NCBI RefSeq assembly: GCF_000747155.1 | Contig: NZ_AVCK01000022.1 | Coordinates: 1 to 64,000 of the forward strand | DNA: 64,000 nt | Source of the DNA: Arenimonas metalli CF5-1 | GTDB lineage: Bacteria > Pseudomonadota > Gammaproteobacteria > Xanthomonadales > Xanthomonadaceae | Reading direction: 5' to 3' | Part shown: positions 50,400 through 58,940 of the stretch, one piece after another | Numbering within the stretch: the stretch's first letter is position 1 | Layout of the letters: each line of letters begins with the position of its first letter | Made by a program: the position numbers and the translations under genes | The notes under the pieces: generated by a model | Seen by the model: only the letters and a program-made list of their open reading frames with translations | Told to the model about the DNA's origin: nothing | Databases searched by the model: none

Positions 50400-53027
50400 A
50401 TGCCGCACACGCCCCTAGCGCCCAGCTTCGCCCCCGCCGCCAATCCGGCGGCGACGCGCAGCGACGACACCGCCGCCCTGGCCGCCGAGGTCCAGCGCCT
50501 TCGGGTGGACGTCGAGCGCCTGGGCAAGGCCGAGCGCCTGCAGCGCGCGCTGTTCGCCATCTCCGACCTGGCCAGCTCCGACGAGGACACGGCCACCGTG
50601 CTGCGCGGCCTGCACGAGATCGTCGGCCGGCTGATGTACGCCGAGAACTTCTACATCGTCCGGTTCTCGCCCGAGACCGAGTCGATGCGCTTCATCTACT
50701 TCGCCGACAGCCTCGACCCGGTCTGCCCGGACCCGAACGAGGAATTCAGCGCGGAGAAGATGGCCAACAGCCTGACCCTGGCCCTGATCCGCCGCGGCAA
50801 GCCGGTGATGGGCCCGTCCGACGAGGTGCGGCGCGAACTCGCCGTGTCCCGCGACGAGACCCTGGGCCCGGACAGCGAGGACTGGCTCGGCGTGCCGATG
50901 GTGGACGAAGGCGTGGTGCGCGGCGCGGTGGTGGTGCAGAGCTACGACCCCGACTCGCGCTACACCGAGGACGACCGCGCGCTGCTGGGCTACGTCGCCC
51001 AGCACATCCTCACCGCCCTGGCGCGGCGCGAGGCGCAGGAGGAGCTCGAGCGCCGCGTGGACGAGCGCACCCGCGAGCTGCGCGAGCAGGTCACCGAGCG
51101 CGAGCGCAGCGAGAAACTGCAGGCCGCCCTGTTCCGCATCGCCGAGCAGGCCGGGCGCAGCGAGAGCATCGAGGTGTTCTACGCCGAGGTGCACGGCATC
51201 GTCAGCGACCTGCTCGACGCCCGCAACTTCTTCATCGCCCTGCTCACCGACGACCGGCAGGAGCTCGACTTCCCCTACTCGGTGGACGAACGCGACCAGA
51301 AGCGCCCGCGCCGGCGCCTGGCCCGCGGCCTGACCGAGTACGTGCTGACCACTGGCGCGCCGCTGCTGGCCGACCGCGGGCAGGTGCGGGCGCTGGTGGC
51401 GCGCGGCGAAGTGATGTCCTTCGGCACGCCCTCGGTGTGCTGGCTGGGCGTGCCGCTGCACCTGGACGGCAAGGCCGCCGGCGTGATCGCGGTGCAGAGC
51501 TACACGCCCGATTACCTCTACACCCGGCGCGACCAGGAGCTGCTGAGCTTCGTCTCCTTCCACATCGCCCAGGCGCTCGACCGCCGCCGCGCGAACGAGT
51601 CCCTGCGCCTCGCCTACGCCGAGCTCGAGCAGCGCGTGGCCTCGCGCACCAGCGAGCTGGCCGACGCCAACCGCGAGCTGCTCGACCAGATCTCGGTGCG
51701 CGAGCGGATGGAGCTCAAGCTCAAGCACGAGGCCCTGCACGACACCCTCACCGGCCTGCCCAACCGCAGCCACCTGCTGGGGCGGATGGGCCAGGCGCTG
51801 TCGCGTTACCGGGCCGATGCGCGCCAGCTGTTCGCGGTGCTGTTCCTCGACCTCGACCGCTTCAAGGTGGTCAACGACTCGGTCGGCCACCTGGTCGGCG
51901 ACGAACTGCTGAAGGAAGCCGCGCGCCGCATCGGCGGCTGCGTGCGCGACCCGGACATGGTGGCGCGCCTGGGCGGCGACGAATTCGCCATCGTGCTCGA
52001 CTTCATCCACACCGCCGACGACGCGGTGGCGGTGGCCGAGCGCGTGATCGTGGCGCTGGCCGAACCGATGCGCATCGCCGGCAAGGAGCTCTACACCTCG
52101 GCCAGCATCGGCATCGCCCTGGTGGACGGCCGCTACCGCCGTCCGGAAGAACTGCTGCGCGACGCCGACGTGGCGATGTACCGCGCCAAGGCCACGGGCC
52201 GCCAGCGCTACGCCATCTTCGACGAACACCTGCACGAGGCGGCGCTCAAGCTGCTCGAGCTCGAGGGCGACCTGCGCCGCGCGCTGCAGCGCCAGGAGTT
52301 CGAGCCCTACTACCAGCCGATCGTGAACCTGGCCGACGGCGGCCTGGTCGGCTTCGAGGCGCTGATGCGCTGGCACCACCCGGCGCGCGGCCTGAGCGCG
52401 CCCGGCGAGTTCATTTCCATCGCCGAGGAAACCGGCAGCCTGGAATACATGGACTGGCAGATCTACGACCTGGTCTGCCGCGACACCAAGCGCCTGTCCG
52501 CGCGCAACGCCTACACCACGCTCAACGTCTCGCCGCGGCACCTGCGCGCGCCCGATTTCGACCAGCGCCTGCTGGAGCTGATGTCGCGCCACGGCGTGAA
52601 GCCCGGCCGCCTGCGGCTGGAGGTCACCGAGGGCGCGCTGCTCGAGCAGCCCGAGGAAGTGAACGCCTGCCTGGGCCGCCTGCGCGAGGCCGGCGTGCTC
52701 ACGCTGCTCGATGACTTCGGCACCGGCTATTCCTCGCTCAGCTACCTGCACCGCTTCCCGCTGCATGGCCTGAAGATCGACCGCAGCTTCGTGGCCGAAC
52801 TGCGCAGCGGCGAGAGCGGCGGCAGCACCGCCATCGTGCGCGCGATCCGCCTGCTGGCCGATTCCCTCGGCCTGGAAGTGATCGCCGAAGGCATCGAGAC
52901 CGAGCAGCAGCGCTACCAGCTGCGCCTGCTCGGCCTGAGCCTGGGCCAGGGCTACTTCTTCGCCAAGCCGGCCTCGGCCGGCGACATCCTCGCCCGCTTC
53001 GGCATGGAAGGCGGCACCCCGGGCTAG
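50400..53027 (+). CDS. Bifunctional GAF-GAF-GGDEF-EAL c-di-GMP enzyme
   Basis: 875 residues, cytosolic, no transmembrane helix. A coiled coil lies around 25-45, then GAF 1 (about 45-200) and a second coil (EELERRVDERTRELREQVTERERS). GAF 2 is about 235-405. GGDEF follows from HDTLTGLPNR (about 444), with intact RLGGDEFAIVL at about 523-528. EAL is intact: GFEALMRWHHP (Glu about 653), NVSPRHLRAPDF, EVTEG, DDFGTGYSSLSYLHRFPLHGLKIDRSFV and AEGIETEQQ. Both active sites look competent, so it could make or degrade c-di-GMP depending on the GAF input. ATG follows GGAGGGGGTGGAATCCTG. Its stop shares the CTAG with the convergent epimerase gene. Confidence 0.93.
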   Translation: MPHTPLAPSFAPAANPAATRSDDTAALAAEVQRLRVDVERLGKAERLQRALFAISDLASSDEDTATVLRGLHEIVGRLMYAENFYIVRFSPETESMRFIYFADSLDPVCPDPNEEFSAEKMANSLTLALIRRGKPVMGPSDEVRRELAVSRDETLGPDSEDWLGVPMVDEGVVRGAVVVQSYDPDSRYTEDDRALLGYVAQHILTALARREAQEELERRVDERTRELREQVTERERSEKLQAALFRIAEQAGRSESIEVFYAEVHGIVSDLLDARNFFIALLTDDRQELDFPYSVDERDQKRPRRRLARGLTEYVLTTGAPLLADRGQVRALVARGEVMSFGTPSVCWLGVPLHLDGKAAGVIAVQSYTPDYLYTRRDQELLSFVSFHIAQALDRRRANESLRLAYAELEQRVASRTSELADANRELLDQISVRERMELKLKHEALHDTLTGLPNRSHLLGRMGQALSRYRADARQLFAVLFLDLDRFKVVNDSVGHLVGDELLKEAARRIGGCVRDPDMVARLGGDEFAIVLDFIHTADDAVAVAERVIVALAEPMRIAGKELYTSASIGIALVDGRYRRPEELLRDADVAMYRAKATGRQRYAIFDEHLHEAALKLLELEGDLRRALQRQEFEPYYQPIVNLADGGLVGFEALMRWHHPARGLSAPGEFISIAEETGSLEYMDWQIYDLVCRDTKRLSARNAYTTLNVSPRHLRAPDFDQRLLELMSRHGVKPGRLRLEVTEGALLEQPEEVNACLGRLREAGVLTLLDDFGTGYSSLSYLHRFPLHGLKIDRSFVAELRSGESGGSTAIVRAIRLLADSLGLEVIAEGIETEQQRYQLRLLGLSLGQGYFFAKPASAGDILARFGMEGGTPG

Positions 53028-53998
53028 CCCGACAGCAGGCCTTCGGCGCGGAGCCAGGCGATGGTGTCGGCCAGCAGCGCCGGCAACGGCGTGCTGCGAT
53101 AGCCGAGCTCGCGCTCGGCCTTGCCGGAATCGACCTTCAGGTGGTGGCAGGTGAAGGCCACGGCGGCCGGCGTCAGGTCGGGGCGCTTGCGGGTGATCCG
53201 CGAGCCCAGGTCCAGCGTGCGGGCGAGGCCACGCAGCAGCCAGGCCGGCATCGGCTTCGTCGGCGCGGGCTTGCCGAGCTGGCGGCCGATTTCGGTGACC
53301 AGCGACTGGAAGCTGGCGTGCTCGCCGCCCACCAGCCAGGTCTCGTCGCGCGCCGGCTGGCGCCATGCCCGCACCTGCGCGCGCGCGATCTCGCGCACGT
53401 CGGCGAACGCCCCCGAGCCCGGCGGCGCGCCCGGCAGCTTGCCGGCATCCACGAGGCGGATCAGGTTCGACCAGTTGTTGCGGTCGCCCGGCCCGAGGAT
53501 GTGCGAGGGCTGGAAGACCAGGAAGGGCAGGCCCGATTCGCGCACCAGGCGCTCGGCCGCGTACTTGGTGCGCTCGTAGTTGATCCAGGACTCGGCGCCG
53601 CGCTGCGGCACGTCCTCGCGCAGGGTCTGGTGCACGAGGTGCGAGTAGGCCGAGACGCTGGAGGTATGCACGACGGTGGTGACGCCCGCCGCGCGCGCGG
53701 CCTCCAGCAGGCGTGCGGTGCCGCCGACGTTGGTTTCGGTCTGGGCGGCATCGCCCGGGCCCCAGTTGTTGGTGTCGGCGGCGGCGTGGAAGACCGCCGA
53801 GACGCCCTCCATCGCGGCGGCCAGCGACGCCGCATCGCCCAGCTCGCCGCGCACCGGCAGCGCGCCCGCGGCGGCCACCGCGGCATCGCCGCCGGCGCTG
53901 CGCGACAGCCCGCGCGCCTTGGCGCCGTCGGCGACGAGCTCGCGCAGCAGGTGCTGGCCCAGGAAGCCGGTGGCGCCGGTGACGAGGACGGTAGGCAT
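53024..53998 (-). CDS. NAD-dependent epimerase/dehydratase (dihydroflavonol-reductase-like)
   Basis: 324-residue extended SDR. TGATGFLGQHLLREL (residues 7-21) binds NAD(P). HAAADTNNWG, the catalytic Ser in VHTSSVSAYS and YERTKYAAERL (YxxxK) follow. QPSHILGPGDRNNW is the usual substrate-side loop. Such proteins reduce aldehydes or ketones or act on 3-beta-hydroxysteroid-like substrates; the actual substrate is unknown. The stop codon lies within CTAG shared with the convergent c-di-GMP gene. The start is preceded by GAGAACCCGC. Confidence 0.88.
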   Translation of the reverse strand: MPTVLVTGATGFLGQHLLRELVADGAKARGLSRSAGGDAAVAAAGALPVRGELGDAASLAAAMEGVSAVFHAAADTNNWGPGDAAQTETNVGGTARLLEAARAAGVTTVVHTSSVSAYSHLVHQTLREDVPQRGAESWINYERTKYAAERLVRESGLPFLVFQPSHILGPGDRNNWSNLIRLVDAGKLPGAPPGSGAFADVREIARAQVRAWRQPARDETWLVGGEHASFQSLVTEIGRQLGKPAPTKPMPAWLLRGLARTLDLGSRITRKRPDLTPAAVAFTCHHLKVDSGKAERELGYRSTPLPALLADTIAWLRAEGLLSG

Positions 53999-54114
53999 GC
54001 GGGTTCTCGGCGCGGGGGTGCCGAATGGTTACCTGCCCGCCGGGTATTGGCAAATGGGTCTCGCACGCGTGCGTGAATGGAAACTTTCGCCCCCTCCCCG
54101 AACGGACCGGAACC

Positions 54115-54120
54115 TATACT
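54115..54120 (+). promoter_or_regulatory. -10 box of the PAS-GGDEF gene (leaderless geometry)
   Basis: TATACT, then ggcccc, then ATG at 54127. Confidence 0.55.
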
Positions 54121-54126
54121 GGCCCC

Positions 54127-55752
54127 ATGCCCGCCACGCCACCCGACCACCTGCTGCAGCTGCTTCCCGATGTCGTCGTGCAGACGGATTCGCAGTGGGT
54201 TGTCACGTACCTGAACCCGGCCTGGCAAAAAGTCACGGGGCATCCGCTGGCCGGCACGATTGGCCACTCCTTGCTCGACTTCGTGCATGCCGACGACCGC
54301 GGCACGCTGCGCTCGGGCATGCCGGTGTTCCGCCTGCGTTTCGCCGGCGGCGAGTACCGCTGGGTGCGCCTGCAGCTGCAGGCCGACGTGGATGAGCGCG
54401 AGCGCGTGCTCAGCCGCCAGGGCCTGCTGGTCGAGATCACCGAGGTCACCGAGCAGGTGCTGGTGGAGGTGCGGCAGCGCTTCCTGCGCCTGCTCGAAAC
54501 CATCGACGGCGTGGTCTGGGAGGCCGAGCGCGGCGTGGGCAACACCTTCCTCAGCCCGCAGGTGGAGCGGCTGTTCGGCTACACGGTGGAGGAGTGGCGC
54601 GCCGACCCGGGGTTCTGGCGCGGGCACCTGCACCCGGAGGACGTCGGGCAGGCGCTGGCCATCGACGAGGCCGCTTACAACGCCACCCACAGCTACGCCT
54701 ACGAAATGAACTACCGGCTGATCGCCAAGGGCGGCAAGGTCGTCTGGGTGCGCGACCTGTGCCGCGCCATCGTCGAGCCGGGCCGGCCCAACCGCATGAT
54801 CGGCCTGATGATCGACGTCAGCCAGCAGAAGCAGACCGAGCTCGAGCTGGTGCAGTCCGACGCGCGCTACGCGCTGGCCACCCGCGGCTCCAACGACGGC
54901 ATCTGGTACTGGAACCTGGCCGAGGATGTCTTCCACGCCTCGCGGCGCTTCCACGAGATCCTCGGGCTCGACGACGCCGATGCGCAGCACGACGACGGCT
55001 GGGCCTTCCTGGGGCAGCGGATCGACCCGGACGATCGCGAGCGCGTGCAGGCGGCCTACCGGCGCCACCTGGCGGGCGAACGCCCGGACTTCTCGGTGGA
55101 CTTCCGCGCACTGCACGCGTCCGGACGGCTGGTGTGGGTGAACTGGCGCGGCGTCGCACAGTTCGAGCAGGGCCGGCCGGTGCGCATGGCGGGATCCCTG
55201 AGCGACCTGGCGCAACGCGGCAGCTCCTACGATTTCCTGACCAGCCTGCCGGGGCGGCCGCTGTTCCGGGATCGCCTGGAGCACGCCATCGCGGTGCAGC
55301 AGGGCGCGGTGAGCCGGGAAGAACGCCTGGAACGCCAGGGCGACGCCACCTCGTTCGCGGTGCTGCTGCTCGACCTCGACCAGTTCAAGGCGGTCAACGA
55401 CACCTTCGGCCACCACGCCGGCGACCAGCTGCTGCAGCAGGTGGCGCGCCGCCTGGAAGGCAGCGTGCGGCCCGCCGACCTGGTGGCGCGCATGAGCGGC
55501 GATGAGTTCAACGTGCTGCTGGAGGCGGTGGACGAGCCCACGGCCACCGCGCGCGTCGGGCAGATCGCCGCGGCGCTGTCGGCGCCCTACCGGCTCGACG
55601 GGCGGACGGTGGAGGTCGGCGCCAGCATCGGCGTGGTCGTCAGCCAGCCCGGGCTTTCGAGCACCGACGACTACCTGCGCGCGGCGGATGCGGCCATGTA
55701 CCGCGCGAAGAGCCAGCGGCTCGGCGTGTGCCTGTTCAAGGCGGATCGCTGA
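54127..55752 (+). CDS. PAS-PAS-PAS-GGDEF diguanylate cyclase-like protein
   Basis: 541 residues, soluble. PAS 1 is about residues 8-110 (PDVVVQTDSQWVVTYLNPAWQKVTG ... VRLQLQADVDERERV). PAS 2 is about 125-230 (FLSPQVERLFGYTVEEWRADPGFW ... IVEPGRPNRMIGLMIDVSQQKQ). PAS 3 is about 240-355 (GSNDGIWYWNLAEDVFHASRRFHEILG). The GGDEF domain from about 370 starts with FLTSLPGRPLF instead of LTGLPNR and has RMSGDEFNVLL (Ser457) in place of GGDEF. SGDEF variants retain activity in some characterised cyclases, so activity is plausible but unproven. No RxxD inhibitory site is evident. ATG 54127 rather than 54025 is favoured by TATACT 6 bases upstream. Confidence 0.88.
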   Translation: MPATPPDHLLQLLPDVVVQTDSQWVVTYLNPAWQKVTGHPLAGTIGHSLLDFVHADDRGTLRSGMPVFRLRFAGGEYRWVRLQLQADVDERERVLSRQGLLVEITEVTEQVLVEVRQRFLRLLETIDGVVWEAERGVGNTFLSPQVERLFGYTVEEWRADPGFWRGHLHPEDVGQALAIDEAAYNATHSYAYEMNYRLIAKGGKVVWVRDLCRAIVEPGRPNRMIGLMIDVSQQKQTELELVQSDARYALATRGSNDGIWYWNLAEDVFHASRRFHEILGLDDADAQHDDGWAFLGQRIDPDDRERVQAAYRRHLAGERPDFSVDFRALHASGRLVWVNWRGVAQFEQGRPVRMAGSLSDLAQRGSSYDFLTSLPGRPLFRDRLEHAIAVQQGAVSREERLERQGDATSFAVLLLDLDQFKAVNDTFGHHAGDQLLQQVARRLEGSVRPADLVARMSGDEFNVLLEAVDEPTATARVGQIAAALSAPYRLDGRTVEVGASIGVVVSQPGLSSTDDYLRAADAAMYRAKSQRLGVCLFKADR

Positions 55753-55903
55753 GGGCTTCGCCCGGCGGCCCGCGGTCGTAGGCCCTGCGGGCCCTGGCGT
55801 TCCCGCCGCCGTCAATCCCGCGCTGGCCGTATTGTGAAACCAGTCACGTTTCGAAGGTTATGCTTGAGCAACACTTCCTAACCCCCCGATCCCGTTGGCA
55901 ATC

Positions 55904-56329
55904 ATGAGCCCGCTGCTGCCGCTCCCCCTGCCCCTGGCCTCCCTGGCCTGGCTTACCGGCTTCCGGCGGGTGCCCGACAACTGCGTGGTCACGGTGCATC
56001 GCTTCGGGCGCTTCGTGCGGGCGCTGGGCGCCGGCTGGCGCTGGACGGTACCGGGCCTGGACCAGTTGGGCCAGCCGGTCTGCCTGATCGGCCACCACCT
56101 CGACATCCCCGCCGACGAAGGCGCGCACGCCGAGCTGTACTACCAGATCCTCGACCCGGCCCGGGCCGGCGCCAACCTCGACCGCGTGGACGCCCTGGTC
56201 AGCGACCAGGCCCGCGATGTGCTGGCCACCCTGCCCACGCCCGCCGTCGAGCAGTTCAAGGCCGAGATCAACCGCCGCATCGGCGGCCTGGGCCTGCGCG
56301 TCATCCGCGCCGCCCTCCACGCCGCCTGA
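55904..56329 (+). CDS. Short SPFH/Band-7-like protein
   Basis: 141 residues. An N-terminal helix (LLPLPLPLASLAWL) is followed by a truncated prohibitin-like core: FRRVPDNCVVTVHRFGRFVRALGAGWRWTVPGLDQ, HHLDIPADEGAHAELYYQILDPARAG and a helical end EQFKAEINRRIGGLGLRVIRA. Full SPFH proteins are 250 residues or more, so this is a minimal form; I see no sign of a frameshift in the flanks. The function is unknown, perhaps a membrane scaffold. A perfect inverted repeat begins 4 bases after its stop. Confidence 0.75.
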   Translation: MSPLLPLPLPLASLAWLTGFRRVPDNCVVTVHRFGRFVRALGAGWRWTVPGLDQLGQPVCLIGHHLDIPADEGAHAELYYQILDPARAGANLDRVDALVSDQARDVLATLPTPAVEQFKAEINRRIGGLGLRVIRAALHAA

Positions 56330-56332
56330 AGC

Positions 56333-56419
56333 CAAAAAAGGGGTCAGAGTAAATATTTGTTTGAAACGGCTTGGCTCGCCCGCCGTTTCAAACAAATATT
56401 TACTCTGACCCCTTTTTTG
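56333..56419. repeat. Perfect 38-bp inverted repeat element before rsmG
   Basis: Arms 56333-56370 and 56382-56419 are exact complements (caaaaaaggggtcagagtaa and on) around an 11-base loop (ttggctcgccc). The arms are AT-rich against the about 70% GC background, and the 3' arm ends in T6, so the plus-strand RNA would look like an intrinsic terminator. Similar 'aaaaggggtcagagtaaat' phrases occur as mobile palindromic elements in many proteobacteria (recollection). Confidence 0.92.
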
Positions 56420-56436
56420 CCGCGACAATGGCGGGC

Positions 56437-57084
56437 ATGAATCCGCTATCGCACCTCCTGCCCGAGCTTGAATCGGGCCTGGTCGCGCTGGGCCTGCCGG
56501 CGCAGCCGCTGGCCGGGCGCCTGCTCGATTACCTGGCCCTGCTCGAGCGCTGGAACGGCACCTACAACCTCACCGCCATCCGCGACCCGCGCGAGATGCT
56601 GTCCAAGCACCTGCTCGATTCGCTGTCGATGTGGCGGCACGTGCAGCCCGGCAAGCTGGCCGACCTGGGCACCGGCCCGGGCCTGCCCGGCATCCCGCTG
56701 GCGCTGGCCGTGCCGGGCCTGCAGGTCACCCTGGTCGAGAGCATCAGCAAGAAGTGCCGCTTCCTGCGCGAAGCCGTGCGCCAGCTCGGCCTCGACAACG
56801 TGCGCGTGCTCGACGCCCGCGCCGAGGCCGTGGACGAGCCCGGCCAGTACGACCAGATCACCGCCCGCGCCATGGACACCCTGGCCGGCATCCTCGCGGT
56901 CGGCGGCCATCTGCTCTCGCCCGGCGGCCGGCTGCTGGCGATGAAGGGCCAATACCCCGAGGCCGAGCTGGCCGCGCTGCCGCCCGGCTGGCGGCTCGAA
57001 TCGGTGCAGCCGCTGGCCGTCCCGGGCCTCGAAGGCGACCGCCACCTGGTCACGATCACCCGCGACCCCGCGCAGGCGGCATAA
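56437..57084 (+). CDS. rsmG: 16S rRNA (guanine-527-N7)-methyltransferase RsmG (GidB)
   Basis: 215 residues; methylates G527 of 16S r[34 protein letters not shown] is the family N-terminus; [18 protein letters not shown] binds [47 protein letters not shown] and [13 protein letters not shown] follow. Start ATG 56437 or 56428 (MAGMNP): neither has a clear Shine-Dalgarno, because the inverted repeat ends only 9-18 bases upstream. It is followed by parA and parB, the usual rsmG-parAB order, without the gidA gene seen in other groups. Confidence 0.94.
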   Translation: MNPLSHLLPELESGLVALGLPAQPLAGRLLDYLALLERWNGTYNLTAIRDPREMLSKHLLDSLSMWRHVQPGKLADLGTGPGLPGIPLALAVPGLQVTLVESISKKCRFLREAVRQLGLDNVRVLDARAEAVDEPGQYDQITARAMDTLAGILAVGGHLLSPGGRLLAMKGQYPEAELAALPPGWRLESVQPLAVPGLEGDRHLVTITRDPAQAA

Positions 57085-57085
57085 T
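57080..57085 (+). promoter_or_regulatory. Possible -10 box for parAB
   Basis: CATAAT straddles the rsmG stop codon, 70 bases before parA. No clear -35, so this is a weak call. Confidence 0.25.
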
Positions 57086-57155
57086 CCCCCGTTCGGGCCA
57101 CGGCCCGATCCGCGCCACCAACCCCCGGTCACCGCGACCGGCGCCAGGAGTCTGC

Positions 57156-57938
57156 ATGGGCCGCATCATCGCCATCGCCAACCAGAAGGGCGGCGTGGGC
57201 AAGACCACCACCGCCGTGAACCTGGCCGCCGCGCTCGCCGCGGTCCCGCGCAAGGTGCTGCTGGTGGACATGGATCCGCAGGGCAACGCCACCATGGCCT
57301 CGGGCGTGGACAAGCGCGAACTGGAGAACTCCAGCTGCGAAGTGCTGCTGGGCGAATGCCCGGCCAGCGCCGCCATCGTCACCACCCCGGAAAACTACGA
57401 CCTGCTGCCCGGCAACATCGACCTGACCGCCGCCGAGATCCGGCTGATGGACGAGTCGGCCCGCGAGCAGCGGCTCAAGACCGCCCTGGGCGCCGTGCGC
57501 GAGCAGTACGACTACATCATCGTCGACTGCCCGCCCTCGCTGTCCCTGCTCACCCTCAACGCCCTGGCCGCGGCCGACGGCGTGATCGTGCCGATGCAGT
57601 GCGAGTACTTCGCGCTCGAGGGCCTGAGCTCGCTGGTGGACACCATCAACGCGCTCAAGGGCAAGCTCAACCCGGCGCTGGAGATCGAAGGCATCGTCCG
57701 GACCATGTTCGACGTGCGCAACAACCTCGCCAACGCGGTCTCGGGCGAGCTCACCAAGCATTTCGGCGACAAGGTCTTCCGCTCGATCATCCCGCGCAAC
57801 GTGCGCCTGGCCGAGGCGCCCAGCCACGGCCAGAGCATCGTCGGCTACGACCGCGCCTCGCGCGGCGGCATTGCGTACCTGGGGCTGGCGGGCGAGATCG
57901 TGCGGCGCGAGAAAAAGATGTTGAAGGAGTCGGCATGA
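57156..57938 (+). CDS. parA: Chromosome partitioning ATPase ParA (Soj)
   Basis: 260 residues; a Walker-type ATPase that moves ParB-parS complexes. The deviant Walker A is KGGVGKTTTAVNLAAAL with the signature Lys, Walker B is IIVDCPPSLSLLTLNAL, and DMDPQGNATM and MFDVRNNLA are conserved. It lacks an N-terminal DNA-binding extension, so it is the chromosomal type. ATG 57156 follows CCAGGAGTCTGC. It overlaps parB by 4 bases (ATGA). Confidence 0.96.
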   Translation: MGRIIAIANQKGGVGKTTTAVNLAAALAAVPRKVLLVDMDPQGNATMASGVDKRELENSSCEVLLGECPASAAIVTTPENYDLLPGNIDLTAAEIRLMDESAREQRLKTALGAVREQYDYIIVDCPPSLSLLTLNALAAADGVIVPMQCEYFALEGLSSLVDTINALKGKLNPALEIEGIVRTMFDVRNNLANAVSGELTKHFGDKVFRSIIPRNVRLAEAPSHGQSIVGYDRASRGGIAYLGLAGEIVRREKKMLKESA

Positions 57939-58849
57939 GCACCAAGAAGCGCGGCCTCGGCCGCGGCCTGGAGGCCCTGCTGGGCACGGGCAACAAGGGC
58001 GCGGCGCCCGTCGCCGAAACCGCGGCGGCGTCCGGCGAGGGCCTGCGCAGCCTGCCGATCGACCACCTGCAGCCCGGCAAGTACCAGCCGCGCACCGGCA
58101 TGGACCCGGCCAAGCTCACCGAGCTGGCCGAGTCGATCAAGGCCCAGGGCCTGATCCAGCCGATCGTGGTGCGCGAGATCGGCACCGGCCAGGACGGCCT
58201 GCCGCGCTACGAGATCATCGCCGGCGAACGCCGCTGGCGCGCCGCCACCCAGGCCGGCCTGTCCGACGTGCCGGTGGTGCTGCGCGAGGTCGACGACCGC
58301 GCCGTGATCGCGATGGCGCTGATCGAGAACATCCAGCGCGAAGACCTCAACCCGCTGGAAGAGGCGCAGGCCCTGAGTCGCCTGATCGACGAATTCAGCC
58401 TCACCCACCAGCAGGCCGCCGAGGCCGTGGGCCGCTCGCGCGCCGCGGTGTCGAACCTGCTGCGCCTGCTCGAGCTGCCCGACGGCATCCGCGAGCTGCT
58501 GGAAACCAAGCAGCTGGAAATGGGCCACGCCCGCGCCCTGCTCACCCTGGCCCCGCAGGCCGCGCTGGCGCTGGCGAAGGAAGCGGTGGCCGAAGGCTGG
58601 TCGGTGCGCGAGGTCGAGCGCCGCGCGCAGCTGCTGGGCAAGGGCCAGATTCCCTCGAAGAAGCCGGCCAAGCCGAACGGCAAGAAGATCGACGCCGACA
58701 TCGCGGCGCTTGAGCGCGAGCTCTCCGAGAAGCTGAGCGCCAAGGTCGCGGTGCAGCACGGCCGCGGCGGCCGCGGCAAGCTGGTGATCAGCTACCACGG
58801 CCTCGATACGCTCGACGGCATCCTCGAGCGGCTGCGCGGCGGGCAGTAG
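57935..58849 (+). CDS. parB: Chromosome partitioning protein ParB (Spo0J)
   Basis: 304 residues. The N-terminus KKRGLGRGLEALLG contacts ParA. The ParB/Srx CTPase domain is residues about 40-130, with QPRTGMDP, LAESIKAQGLIQPIVVRE and IIAGERRWRAA (GERR box). The HTH follows (LTHQQAAEAVGRSRAAVSNLLRLLELP) for parS binding, and the C-terminal dimer segment is VQHGRGGRGKLVISYHGLDTLDGILERL. I found no perfect parS site (tgttncacgtgnaaca) in the window. Confidence 0.96.
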   Translation: MSTKKRGLGRGLEALLGTGNKGAAPVAETAAASGEGLRSLPIDHLQPGKYQPRTGMDPAKLTELAESIKAQGLIQPIVVREIGTGQDGLPRYEIIAGERRWRAATQAGLSDVPVVLREVDDRAVIAMALIENIQREDLNPLEEAQALSRLIDEFSLTHQQAAEAVGRSRAAVSNLLRLLELPDGIRELLETKQLEMGHARALLTLAPQAALALAKEAVAEGWSVREVERRAQLLGKGQIPSKKPAKPNGKKIDADIAALERELSEKLSAKVAVQHGRGGRGKLVISYHGLDTLDGILERLRGGQ

Positions 58850-58857
58850 GCGAGCCT

Positions 58858-58889
58858 GGCCTTACATAAGGGAAACTTAATGTAAGGCC
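58858..58889. promoter_or_regulatory. Palindrome (possible operator) between parB and the GT2 gene
   Basis: ggccttacataag / cttaatgtaaggcc form a near-perfect 13-14-bp inverted repeat around ggaaa. It is AT-rich and lacks a T-run, so a protein-binding site is as likely as a terminator. A GATAAT -10-like hexamer lies 3 bases downstream (58893-58898), 42 bases before the GT2 start. Confidence 0.45.
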
Positions 58890-58940
58890 GGTGATAATGG
58901 CGGCTCTTTCCCCGCGGGCCCCGCGCCCAAAGTCGCCAAC

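Noticed and set aside
57156-58849. parS or oriC near parA-parB
   Set aside because: No tgttncacgtgnaaca-like palindrome, DnaA-box cluster, dnaA or gidA gene was found in the window. A few isolated cacgtg words are not convincing.
58850-58940. LexA/Zur/Fur box at the palindrome before the GT2 gene
   Set aside because: The dyad is clear, but its sequence does not match any of these consensus sites well enough to name a regulator.
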